Source of the DNA: SAR202 cluster bacterium
Lineage (GTDB): Bacteria; Chloroflexota; Dehalococcoidia; Lucifugimonadales; GCA-2712585
Reading direction: 5' to 3'
NCBI GenBank assembly: GCA_016872285.1
Contig: VGZZ01000012.1
Coordinates: forward strand, 1 to 55,749
Length of the DNA: 55,749 bases
Shown here: positions 24,538-31,735 of the stretch, one piece after another
How the letters are laid out: every line of letters begins with the position of its first letter
Numbering within the stretch: the stretch's first letter is position 1
Made by a program: the position numbers and the translations under genes
Notes under the pieces: model-generated
What the model saw: the letters and a program-made list of their open reading frames with translations, nothing else
Told to the model about the DNA's origin: nothing
Databases searched by the model: none

Positions 24538-25194
24538 ATGACACCTGAAGAAGCCGTTGCGTATTTGCAGGCATACCTGGAGAAGCCGACGGAACCGAAA
24601 TTGCCGGCGACGCGGGAGGGGGCCACGGTGGTGACGTGCGTCGACGGGCGGCTTAACCCGTACCTGGGGTCGTTTAGGTTTGTTATTCGCACGGCGGGGG
24701 CGGCGGCGGAGGCGGTGGAGGGAAGTGTGGGGTTCACCGGGGAGGCGTCGGGCTTTAGCGTGCTGGCGACCCATGGGGACTGCCTGGCGAACCGGGCGGG
24801 CATAGATTACCTGTCGGCCAGCCGGTCGGGGGCGAAGCCGTCGGGCAGCGCGGTGGCGCACCTGAACCGCAGCGACACCCGGGCGGTGCTGACAAACATT
24901 AACCACGAGTGGCGGCTGGACCGGCTGCCGGCGTCGGACGACCAACGGGCACTGGCCCGGCTGGGGATTAACTACGCGCGACGATGGACGGCGGGAAACC
25001 CCGGCGGCAAGCCTAGGGTGGGGCTGTTTATAGACCTGGCGTCGGTGGTGGCGCCGCAGCCTCGAGTGTGGGTGGTGAGCTATGACGGGATGGCGGGGGC
25101 GGAACTGGTGAGTTTTCTGCGCAGACGGGGGATGAGGGAGGAGACGGTGTCGCAGAACGTGCTGGTGCAAGAGCCGGTAGGAGTGAAGCGGTAG
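24538..25194 (+). CDS. Beta-carbonic-anhydrase-like protein
   Basis: This 218-residue protein has the zinc-site pattern of beta-class carbonic anhydrases: C34-V-D36-G-R38 (C-x-D-x-R), R51-T-A-G and H79-G-D-C82 (H-x-x-C), in the correct order and spacing. Beta-CAs reversibly hydrate CO2. The rest is divergent: the usual CGGI-type extension after HTGC is replaced by DCLANRAGIDYLSA, and about 100 residues follow with no clear match. It is perhaps a member of an uncharacterised CA-like family with the zinc ligands kept. The CTAGGAGAG ribosome site is good. hisS follows 112 bp downstream. Confidence 0.65.
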   Translation: MTPEEAVAYLQAYLEKPTEPKLPATREGATVVTCVDGRLNPYLGSFRFVIRTAGAAAEAVEGSVGFTGEASGFSVLATHGDCLANRAGIDYLSASRSGAKPSGSAVAHLNRSDTRAVLTNINHEWRLDRLPASDDQRALARLGINYARRWTAGNPGGKPRVGLFIDLASVVAPQPRVWVVSYDGMAGAELVSFLRRRGMREETVSQNVLVQEPVGVKR

Positions 25195-25203
25195 GGAGGA
25201 GAC

Positions 25204-25227
25204 GGGCGAGGCGACCTCGCCCCTACA
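25204..25227 (+). repeat. GGGCGAGG/CCTCGCCC hairpin module
   Basis: GGGCGAGG-CGA-CCTCGCCCCTACA between the CA-like gene and hisS is near-identical to the copies at 1532 and 14108, in the same orientation. Confidence 0.75.
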
Positions 25228-25305
25228 GCGGGAAAGAGGGGTTATTTCCTTTACACCACCCTTAGCCTTGGATATGCTACGCCTATTTCAGGAGGTCACG
25301 ATTTA

Positions 25306-26550
25306 GTGTTTAAGGCGGCGAGAGGGACCAAGGATATTTTGCCGGAGGAGCAGAAGTACTGGCGGTACGTGGAGCGGGTGGCGTCGACGCTGGCGCATCG
25401 AAGCGGGTTTAGAAGGCTGGACACGCCGGTGTTTGAGGATGCGGGGCTGTTCCAACGGTCGGTGGGGACCGGCACGGACATTATGGACAAGGAGGTGTAC
25501 CTGTTCGAGGACCGGGGCGGCGACAAGCTGACGCTGCGGCCCGAGGGGACGGCGCCGGTCTGCCGCGCATATTTGGAGCACGGGATGCACAGCCTGCCCC
25601 AGCCGGTGCGGCTGTACTACTTCTGCCCGGTGTTTCGATACGACAGGCCGCAGGCGGGTCGGTATAGACAGCACCACCAGTTCGGGGTGGAGGTGCTGGG
25701 GGACGGCGACGCGCTGGTGGACGCCGAGGTGGTGCAGCTGGCGTGGAGCCTGATGGCCAACCTGGGGCTAAAGGACGTGTCGCTGGTGGTCAACAGCATC
25801 GGCGACGCGCAGTGCAGGCCCGGGTATATCAAGGAATTGCAGGCGTATTATCGAGGGCATTTCGACAAGCTGTGCGGCGACTGCAAGGCGAGGCTGGAGA
25901 ACAACCCGCTGAGGCTGCTGGACTGCAAGAAACCGGCGTGCCAGCCGCTACAGGAGTCGGCGCCCAAGTCGTCGGAGCACTTGTGCGAGGCGTGCCGCGC
26001 GCACTGGGAGCAGTTCAAGGGGTACATGGCGGCGCTGGGGATATCGTACAGCGTCGACCATAAGCTGGTGCGTGGGCTGGACTATTACACGCGGACGGTG
26101 TTTGAGATTTTGCCGCCGGTGGAGGGGGCGCAGAGCACGCTTTTGGGCGGGGGCCGCTACGACGGGCTGATGGAGCAGTTGGACGGTCGTCCGACGCCGG
26201 GGGTGGGCTTCGCCACGGGGATGGAGCGGCTGATTCTGAACCTGCAACGGCAGGAGGTGGCGGTGCCCGATGAGGAGAAGCCGAAGTATATGCTGGCAGC
26301 GATGACGCCGGAGGCGGCCCAGGCGGGGGTGCGGCTGGCGGCGAGGATTCGAGAGCGGGGCGCGGGGGTAGTGATGGGAGGCCAAGGGCGGAGCATGCGG
26401 TCGCAGATGCGCAGCGCGAACTCGATGGGGGTGCCGTACGTGGTGATACTGGGGGAGGACGAGCTGAAGGCGGGGACGGTGACGGTTAAGGACATGGCGA
26501 GTGGGGAGCAACGGAAGGTGGGGGAGGGGGAGTTTTTGGGGGGCGTGTAG
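25306..26550 (+). CDS. hisS: Histidine--tRNA ligase
   Basis: This class II synthetase charges tRNA-His. The GTG at 25306 is chosen because AGGAGGT lies 9 bp upstream and MFKAARGTKDILPEEQ is the usual N-terminus. Motif 2 lies around LRPEGTAPVCRAYLEH ... YYFCPVFRYDRPQAGRYRQHHQFGVE, the HisA box is GLDYYTRTVFEI, and motif 3 is LGGGRYDGLMEQLDG ... GFATGMERL. The C-terminal anticodon-binding domain follows to residue 414. A four-Cys segment near residues 190-230 (LCGDCKARL ... CEAC) could bind zinc, which is not unusual in bacterial HisRS variants. No T-box leader is visible. Confidence 0.95.
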   Translation: MFKAARGTKDILPEEQKYWRYVERVASTLAHRSGFRRLDTPVFEDAGLFQRSVGTGTDIMDKEVYLFEDRGGDKLTLRPEGTAPVCRAYLEHGMHSLPQPVRLYYFCPVFRYDRPQAGRYRQHHQFGVEVLGDGDALVDAEVVQLAWSLMANLGLKDVSLVVNSIGDAQCRPGYIKELQAYYRGHFDKLCGDCKARLENNPLRLLDCKKPACQPLQESAPKSSEHLCEACRAHWEQFKGYMAALGISYSVDHKLVRGLDYYTRTVFEILPPVEGAQSTLLGGGRYDGLMEQLDGRPTPGVGFATGMERLILNLQRQEVAVPDEEKPKYMLAAMTPEAAQAGVRLAARIRERGAGVVMGGQGRSMRSQMRSANSMGVPYVVILGEDELKAGTVTVKDMASGEQRKVGEGEFLGGV

Positions 26551-26557
26551 GGGGAGA

Positions 26558-26968
26558 TCACGGAAGAGACACAATAGTTATCCCGTTGAGATGTTCATAA
26601 TGCCTTCTATTATTTGTCAGCAGCGTACAACCAAATCTTAACGCGCAGGCGGCTACCCAGGCATCGTTGTTTGACATCGCTCTGCCCTTTTGGTGGCTTT
26701 CTGCCCTTATAGACCCAAAGGCAACAGCCAAGTCCTTGTCATAGGGCAATACTACGTATGCTCTGAGCGCATTTTCTAATACCTCAATTTGCCCCTTACC
26801 CCAACGCCGTATCTTTGACCAGGCATATAACTCGCCAACCGTAATAAAAGATAGGCATCCGAATTTGCTGGTAAGATAAGTCAAATAGGGTTTAGACCGC
26901 GTATCACCCTTGTGAATGAATGAAAAAACACAAGTATCCAGCAATGCCCGCTCTGTTTGAAGGGCCAC
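26558..26968 (-). CDS. PIN domain protein (VapC-like ribonuclease)
   Basis: This 136-residue protein begins at a GTG (26968). PIN-domain features are LLDTCVFSF (D11), a middle acidic TVGELYAW, and MSNNDAWVAACALRFG with the third acidic residue, followed by LLTNNRRHYEHL and GITIVSLP. This fits VapC-type site-specific endoribonucleases and their relatives. Upstream by 11 bp on the same strand is a 107-residue protein that takes the usual position of an antitoxin but has no recognisable DNA-binding domain. Its coding sequence is distinctly AT-richer than hisS, suggesting recent acquisition. Confidence 0.82.
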   Translation of the reverse strand: MALQTERALLDTCVFSFIHKGDTRSKPYLTYLTSKFGCLSFITVGELYAWSKIRRWGKGQIEVLENALRAYVVLPYDKDLAVAFGSIRAESHQKGRAMSNNDAWVAACALRFGCTLLTNNRRHYEHLNGITIVSLP

Positions 26969-26979
26969 GCTAATTAGCC

Positions 26980-27303
26980 TTAAGAGTCCTTACGCCAATC
27001 CATGACAGCGCTTATGAAATCATCGATGTTCTCATTGGCAGGCCACCAGTAGGCAAGCTTATTCGTTTCCGTAATGGGTCGAACACCCTGCTCCTCAGCC
27101 AATTGGTCAAAGGATGCTGGCGACCAAAAGGTATCTGGGATTGCCTTATCCTCAACAATCCATCCAAAGTCAGCGTAGGCGGCTGTTCCTGTAGAACCAC
27201 CTGACACTGTGTATATTAGAAGCGCTTCCTCAACTATTTCCTGCTGCTGAAGACCACGTTTAACTCTTATCTCTTTGACATCGTATTCGTATAAGGTAAT
27301 CAT
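26980..27303 (-). CDS. Protein of unknown function upstream of the PIN gene
   Basis: The 107-residue product (start ATG 27303, GGGAG ribosome site) is acidic, with many aromatic residues: GWIVEDKAIPDTFWSPASFDQLAEEQ, LAYWWPANENIDDFISAVMDWRKDS. I recognise no domain. It sits between the DUF6941-like gene (8 bp away) and the PIN gene (11 bp away), all on the minus strand, so the three very likely form one operon. By position it could neutralise the PIN ribonuclease, but nothing in the sequence proves that. Confidence 0.65.
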   Translation of the reverse strand: MITLYEYDVKEIRVKRGLQQQEIVEEALLIYTVSGGSTGTAAYADFGWIVEDKAIPDTFWSPASFDQLAEEQGVRPITETNKLAYWWPANENIDDFISAVMDWRKDS

Positions 27304-27311
27304 AGCTTTTG

Positions 27312-27713
27312 TTACGCTCCCTGCTTTACTACTTGGAACTGAATTTTCTTTTTCTGGTCATCATCAACCAAGATCGTAAGCTCATAAGTGCCCGGATGAT
27401 CAAATTCCATCCGTTTGATTGATTTAACTAGGATTGCACCGAACTTTTGCCCTGATTCCCAAACTGGTGGGAGTTTGAGACTTATACCCTCTTCTCTTAC
27501 AAACTTGCCATTTGGATCTAAAAGTACAATCTTTACAGTTTTTTCGAGGCCCTTTTCGGAAGCGTCCGCTTCGAAACGAACCACCAGTTGTAATTCTGGG
27601 TGGGTCGCCGGAAAGGTCTGGGCGAAGATTTGGTTGAACGCCCCTAAAATGTTAAGCTTCCCTTGCTGCGAAATGTTCGCCGCATCCGCAAGTAGAGCTA
27701 AGGTAACTTCCAT
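27312..27713 (-). CDS. DUF6941-like protein
   Basis: This 133-residue protein has the pattern I associate with DUF6941: VTLALLADAANISQQGKLNILGAFNQI at the N-terminus, then HPELQLVVRFEADASEKG, VKIVLLDPNGKFV and GTYELTILVDDDQKKKIQFQV. It is a beta-sandwich-like small protein of unknown function. It is the first gene of the three-gene minus-strand unit with the unknown 107-residue protein and the PIN ribonuclease. Its GC content is low for the region. Confidence 0.65.
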   Translation of the reverse strand: MEVTLALLADAANISQQGKLNILGAFNQIFAQTFPATHPELQLVVRFEADASEKGLEKTVKIVLLDPNGKFVREEGISLKLPPVWESGQKFGAILVKSIKRMEFDHPGTYELTILVDDDQKKKIQFQVVKQGA

Positions 27714-27819
27714 TAAAATGGTCCAGAAAAAATGTCCGGTTATGCTTGACTACCCTACTTTACCATATAAATATCATACAACCGAGCGAATGATTGCCAA
27801 CGAATAGGAGGCTCCCCCC

Positions 27820-28740
27820 ATGACCACAAAACAGCGCATCCCAACAAAACAAGACGTCCTCTCCTACCTGCACGACCGCACCAACTGGGGGCGGTGGGGG
27901 AAGAAGGGGAGCGCGGGGGCGATGAACCTGATCACGCCCTCGAAGACCATGGCGGCGCTGAAGCTGCCCAAGAAGGGGCGGACGGTGTCGATGAGCAGGC
28001 CGTTTAACACCACGCCGTCGATGGAGAACGGGAGGCCGGCGCAGCATTACATGATGGTGCAGGACAGGCCGCCGGGTGGCGGCGCCTCTATGGACTTCTA
28101 CGGCATCTTCTACCACGGCCAGTCGACGACGCACATCGACGCGCTGTGTCACGTGTGGGACGAGCGGGGGATGTGGGACGGGAAGGACGCCAAGGAGGTG
28201 CTGAAGTTCGACGGGGCGAGGTACGGGTCGGTGGACGCGTGGAAGGAGGGGATTATCACTCGAGGGGTGCTGCTGGACGTGCCGCGGCATCGCAAGAAGC
28301 CGTATGTGACCATAGAGACGCCGGTGCACGGGTGGGAGCTGGAGGATATCGCCAGGGCGGAGGGGGTGAAGCTGGAGGCGGGGGACGCGGTGATGGTGTA
28401 CAGCGGCCGTGAGGCGTATGCCAAGGCCCACAATGGCTTGTGGGGAGGCGGGGTGGAGAGGCCGGGGCTGCACGCGTCGTGCCTGCCGTTTTTGCGGGAC
28501 AACGATGTTTCCATATTGGGGTGGGATATGATGGACCACCAGCCCAACGAGTACGGGCTGCCGTGGACGGTGCACGGGGCGATTTTTGCCTACGGGGTGG
28601 CGCTCCTGGACAACGCGCTGCTGGAGCCGCTGGCGAAGGTGTGCGCCGAGGAGAAGCGATGGGAGTTTTTGGTGACGATTAACCCGCTGTATGTGATTGG
28701 GGGGACGGGGTCGCCGGTGAACCCGATAGCTGTGTTTTAG
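27820..28740 (+). CDS. Cyclase family protein (kynurenine formamidase-like hydrolase)
   Basis: This 306-residue metal-dependent hydrolase belongs to the cyclase/kynurenine-formamidase family (PF04199). The metal-binding signature HIDALCH (H-x-D-A-x-x-H, residues about 107-113) is present, together with ARGVLLDV-type (TRGVLLDVPR) and an aspartate-rich DNDVSILGWD. An unusually long N-terminus (about 90 residues before the metal site) matches a group common in environmental Chloroflexi and actinobacteria. The substrate is probably a cyclic amide, ester or N-formyl compound; it is not deducible further. A perfect AGGAGG precedes the ATG. Confidence 0.85.
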   Translation: MTTKQRIPTKQDVLSYLHDRTNWGRWGKKGSAGAMNLITPSKTMAALKLPKKGRTVSMSRPFNTTPSMENGRPAQHYMMVQDRPPGGGASMDFYGIFYHGQSTTHIDALCHVWDERGMWDGKDAKEVLKFDGARYGSVDAWKEGIITRGVLLDVPRHRKKPYVTIETPVHGWELEDIARAEGVKLEAGDAVMVYSGREAYAKAHNGLWGGGVERPGLHASCLPFLRDNDVSILGWDMMDHQPNEYGLPWTVHGAIFAYGVALLDNALLEPLAKVCAEEKRWEFLVTINPLYVIGGTGSPVNPIAVF

Positions 28741-28779
28741 TGGGGAGGGATGAGAAGGATTCCAGGGAAGTTGGTGTAT

Positions 28780-28855
28780 ACCTGGCGGACGAATCGTGGA
28801 GCTAGTGCTTCACCCTCACCTTAAATCCTCTCCCATCAAGGGAGAGGAAAGAAAA
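28780..28855 (+). repeat. Interspersed hairpin repeat, copy G
   Basis: CCTGGCGGACGAATCGTGG, GCTAGTGCTTCACCCTCACC, then CTCTCCCATCAAGGGAGAG. It lies between convergent genes, still in the plus orientation. Confidence 0.85.
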
Positions 28856-28893
28856 GAGTGGGGCGACGCTGTTGCTGTTGGTCCTATCGTCGG

Positions 28894-29118
28894 CTAGTCC
28901 ACGCGGACGGCGACGTTGTTTTCCAGGTTGAGGGTGACGGGGAGGCCCAGATGGTCGCGGAGGTGGTCGAGGGTGATGACGCCGGCTTTGATGACGAAGG
29001 TCATGGGGAGGCCGGTGGTGTTGGCGCGGAGCAGGGCCTGGAGGTCGCCATGGTTACCAAAGGGTCGGCAGTCGAGGAGCGTTCCGCCCACCCTGACGGC
29101 TTGGATGGTCTCTTTCAT
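28894..29118 (-). CDS. Small protein of unknown function
   Basis: The ATG at 29118 follows GGGAGGTGGAGG, so this 74-residue reading (MKETIQAVRVGGTLLDC) is preferred over the longer frame from 29178. The sequence ends GVITLDHLRDHLGLPVTLNLENNVAVRVD. I recognise no family; it has the look of a small alpha/beta domain. It stands alone between the cyclase-family gene and the MOSC gene. Confidence 0.5.
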   Translation of the reverse strand: MKETIQAVRVGGTLLDCRPFGNHGDLQALLRANTTGLPMTFVIKAGVITLDHLRDHLGLPVTLNLENNVAVRVD

Positions 29119-29336
29119 ACCCCTCCACCTCCCTTGGATTAGCGGACCCACGAGGTCTGGTCTATGAGCGGTCAACAATTCTAGCGACCCTCTCGGTGAG
29201 CATCTACATTAATTAGAACGCATTTTAGCTTTTTCTGTCAGGCCCTAGACTGACAGAACTAGGCTGTTAGTTAAAAATTCTTCCTGAACAAAAAACGCAT
29301 GAAGCCAAAAGCGCGTCAATTAGATTTTTGCGGGAC

Positions 29337-30110
29337 TCAGGATGACAAAACTGAAACCTGGTCGCCGAGGGAGATTTTGCCAGGATGGTCAACGATGCCG
29401 TAGACGCCCATGTAAGCCTTAACGTCGGGTCGGTAGGAGAGGATCAGGCGCAGGGTGTCGAAGTCGCGGGCGCCGGAGTCGGGGTCGTGGGTGGTGATGG
29501 CACATCGGGGGTCACGCTTGACCATTCGCAGCACCAGGCTCTGGCCGATTTTTATAGTTTTGCCTATCCACGAGTCCTCCTCGTTGGGTATACAGCCATC
29601 GATGACCAGGTTGGGGCGGAAGCGGCGGGGGTCGGAAGGCATGGAGATAGAAGAGTCTTTGGCCCGAAGAACCAGCTCGTCCACCGAGGCCTGGGAGACC
29701 AGGGAGACGGGGAATTCGTCGTAGGACTGGCCGGGGTAGTCGGAGCGGACGAGAAGGACGGGATGGCGGAGGAAGTCGGAGAGGGCGGCGTTCCAATCGC
29801 CATCGACGAGGCGGCCACCTACCTGCCGGCCCCAGAAGGGGATGGCCACGGGGCCGCCGAGGTCTAGGGGGCCGTCTAGCGTATTGCCGGTGGGGAAATC
29901 GAGGTGGAGGCGCTCGGGGTCGAGGCGGTATTCGGCCTTGATTTGCACCATGTGTCCGATTTGCCGCTGGGTCATAAGCTGGCCCGAGGCGTCGATGATG
30001 AAGAAGCGGCGGTCCTCTAGGATGCCGGTGGGGGAGACGTGGACGATGGAGGCGCACTGGAGGGCGAGGGATTTGACGGGGGAGATGAAGATTTCTTTGA
30101 CGGTGGGCAT
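29337..30110 (-). CDS. MOSC domain protein
   Basis: This 257-residue protein has an N-terminal MOSC_N beta-barrel (VKEIFISPVKSLALQCASIVHVSPTGILEDRRFFIID) and a C-terminal MOSC domain (VSQASVDELVLRA, DPRRFRPNLVIDG, RMVKRDPRCAITTHDPDSGARD). The Cys in DPRCAITT is the usual molybdenum-coordinating or sulphur-carrying residue. MOSC proteins bind Mo-cofactor sulphide, and relatives such as YcbX and mARC reduce N-hydroxylated compounds. No reductase partner is adjacent. Length and motifs are normal. Confidence 0.88.
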   Translation of the reverse strand: MPTVKEIFISPVKSLALQCASIVHVSPTGILEDRRFFIIDASGQLMTQRQIGHMVQIKAEYRLDPERLHLDFPTGNTLDGPLDLGGPVAIPFWGRQVGGRLVDGDWNAALSDFLRHPVLLVRSDYPGQSYDEFPVSLVSQASVDELVLRAKDSSISMPSDPRRFRPNLVIDGCIPNEEDSWIGKTIKIGQSLVLRMVKRDPRCAITTHDPDSGARDFDTLRLILSYRPDVKAYMGVYGIVDHPGKISLGDQVSVLSS

Positions 30111-30187
30111 AGGAAGTAGTTTAGCGGAACTCCTTTATGTTGTCCTTCCTAGTGTAGACCGAGTAAGAGATAAGGGAAGTGTGGTTA

Positions 30188-30290
30188 TGCCTGACGGACG
30201 GGGCGTAGTGCTAGGGCTTCACCCTCACCTTAATCCTCTCCCATCAAGGGAGAGGAAAGGAGAAGGACAAGGCGACCTCGCCCCTACGGA
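30188..30290 (+). repeat. Interspersed hairpin repeat, copy H, plus CCTCGCCCCTAC module
   Basis: GCCTGACGGACGGGGCGTAG, GTGCTAGGGCTTCACCCTCACC in short form, then CTCTCCCATCAAGGGAGAG; directly after it lies AAGGCGACCTCGCCCCTAC (30268-30287). Both module types therefore occur side by side, as they do inside recG. Confidence 0.85.
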
Positions 30291-30306
30291 TAAATGACGA
30301 ACCTCG

Positions 30307-31317
30307 TTATAAAAGCTTCTCTAGTTCCAAAATGTTAGCGTCGTCTTGCTGGCGGCGGCCTTGTTCAACGTCTTTGACGAGGGCGATCATACGCTCGGTC
30401 AAAGGGGTAGGGATGCGGCACTGGCGGCCTTTTTCGACGAAGGGGCCGAGGACATAATCGACTTCGGTGGGGCGCTTGCGGACAGCGATGTCGCGCCAGG
30501 GGCCGGAGAAGACTTTGACGAAGGGCCGGTAGTGGTCGGCGTACTGTTGGAAGAGGGGGAGGGTGGCCTCGAAGTCGAGCTTAGCGAAGGCTGGCGGGTC
30601 GAAGGGGACTTCGGCGAAGGGCTCCAGCTTGATCCCGTCGGCCTGGCACACGGCGATGCCTTCTTTGAAGCAGGCATAGAGGATGCGCTGGACGCGCGGG
30701 TTGGCAAACATGGCGGGGACGGGGGATGTGCCCAGGGCGTTGCCGATGTAGAAGTAACCCCAGACCTGCTTGGACCACTTGTGGCCCATGATGTTGCCGG
30801 TGATGAAGGTCTCCTGGGCTTTTGAGAGGACTTTTTGCAGTTCGACGAGTCGGGGCGTGGTGCGGCCATCGAGTTCGCCTATCTGATAAGGGCCGTGGTT
30901 ACCATACTCGATGTGGCCGGGGGACTGGTAGTCGCCGCCCCACTGCACCAGGCAGCCGACGGTGCGCTGGGGGCCGATGAGTTTGGCGATGGTCTCCTCG
31001 TTGACACCGTTCTGAAAGCAGACCAGGGTGGACTTGGGGCCGAGGTGGGGCATGAGGGCGTTCATGGCGTCGAGGGTATGGAGGGACTTGACGCAAAGGA
31101 AGACGGTGTCGAGGGGGCCTTTTAGCTGATGGGGCTCGAGGGCTTTGGGGCGGACGCGGAACTCGCCGGCGAAACCGGTGACGCGAAGGCCGTCGGCGTT
31201 GATGCAGCGGACGTGGTCGGCGACCTTGTCCACGAGGGTGACGGGCTGGCCGGCTTTTTCCAGGAGGGCGCCGGTGAGGCCGCCGATGGCGCCGGCGCCG
31301 AAGATGGTAATTTGCAT
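30307..31317 (-). CDS. 2-dehydropantoate 2-reductase family protein
   Basis: This 336-residue NADP-dependent reductase has the N-terminal Rossmann motif IFGAGAIGGLTGALL, then VFLCVKSLHTLDAM and CFQNGVNEE (the Asn-Gly element of PanE/ApbA), and a C-terminal helical domain with MGHKWSKQVWGYFYIGNALGT supplying the catalytic Lys region. Classical PanE makes pantoate for coenzyme A synthesis, but many family members in environmental genomes have other 2-keto substrates, and no other pan gene is nearby. A 21-bp run of repeat-like sequence follows downstream. Confidence 0.82.
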   Translation of the reverse strand: MQITIFGAGAIGGLTGALLEKAGQPVTLVDKVADHVRCINADGLRVTGFAGEFRVRPKALEPHQLKGPLDTVFLCVKSLHTLDAMNALMPHLGPKSTLVCFQNGVNEETIAKLIGPQRTVGCLVQWGGDYQSPGHIEYGNHGPYQIGELDGRTTPRLVELQKVLSKAQETFITGNIMGHKWSKQVWGYFYIGNALGTSPVPAMFANPRVQRILYACFKEGIAVCQADGIKLEPFAEVPFDPPAFAKLDFEATLPLFQQYADHYRPFVKVFSGPWRDIAVRKRPTEVDYVLGPFVEKGRQCRIPTPLTERMIALVKDVEQGRRQQDDANILELEKLL

Positions 31318-31343
31318 TTTCTACCTTTCAATAAGCGCAAGGA

Positions 31344-31655
31344 TTAGCTATCAATCGCTCGTGCTGAGCTTGTCGAAGCATGAGACTTCGATAGCTCCAC
31401 GATCCTCTTCCAATCCCTTCGAATAAGAGCTTCCTTTTTAGCCCTAGACCAACCTTTGATTTGGAATTCTGCATCCAGAGCGTAAGACCTTGTAGCGAAC
31501 TCTTCTACAAAAACGAAACGTACAGGCCTTCGTCTCTTGGTGTACCCGCAAAAGAAGCCGCTTTGATGCTCGCCTATACGTTTATCCAGATTGTCGGCAT
31601 GCCCGGTGTAGTATGAGCCATCAGAGCATTTGAGCATATAGACGTAAAAAGCCAT
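31344..31655 (-). CDS. GIY-YIG nuclease superfamily protein with repeat-derived tail
   Basis: From ATG 31655 the product is 103 residues. FYVYMLKCSDGSYYTGHADNLDKRIGEH is the GIY-YIG core (YVY ... YTG) with the catalytic Arg after the second strand. Small single-domain relatives resemble the excinuclease UvrC catalytic domain and are of unknown role. The last residues, SHASTSSARAIDS, are encoded by the GTGCTGAGCTTGTCGAAGCATG-type genomic repeat, so the original stop has been replaced by read-through into the repeat. Another copy of that element lies at 31676-31700, just upstream, giving one on each side of the gene. Confidence 0.82.
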   Translation of the reverse strand: MAFYVYMLKCSDGSYYTGHADNLDKRIGEHQSGFFCGYTKRRRPVRFVFVEEFATRSYALDAEFQIKGWSRAKKEALIRRDWKRIVELSKSHASTSSARAIDS

Positions 31656-31735
31656 TGTGCTAGCTAGCAACCCTCGCCCTTCGACAAGCTCATGGTGAGC
31701 GACTTAATATCATCTCTTTTCTAATAGCGAGCTCC

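Noticed and set aside
29240-29275. CTGTCAG/CTGACAG hairpin upstream of the small 28.9-kb gene
   Set aside because: Only 7 bp without T tract or matching gene position; no function could be supported.
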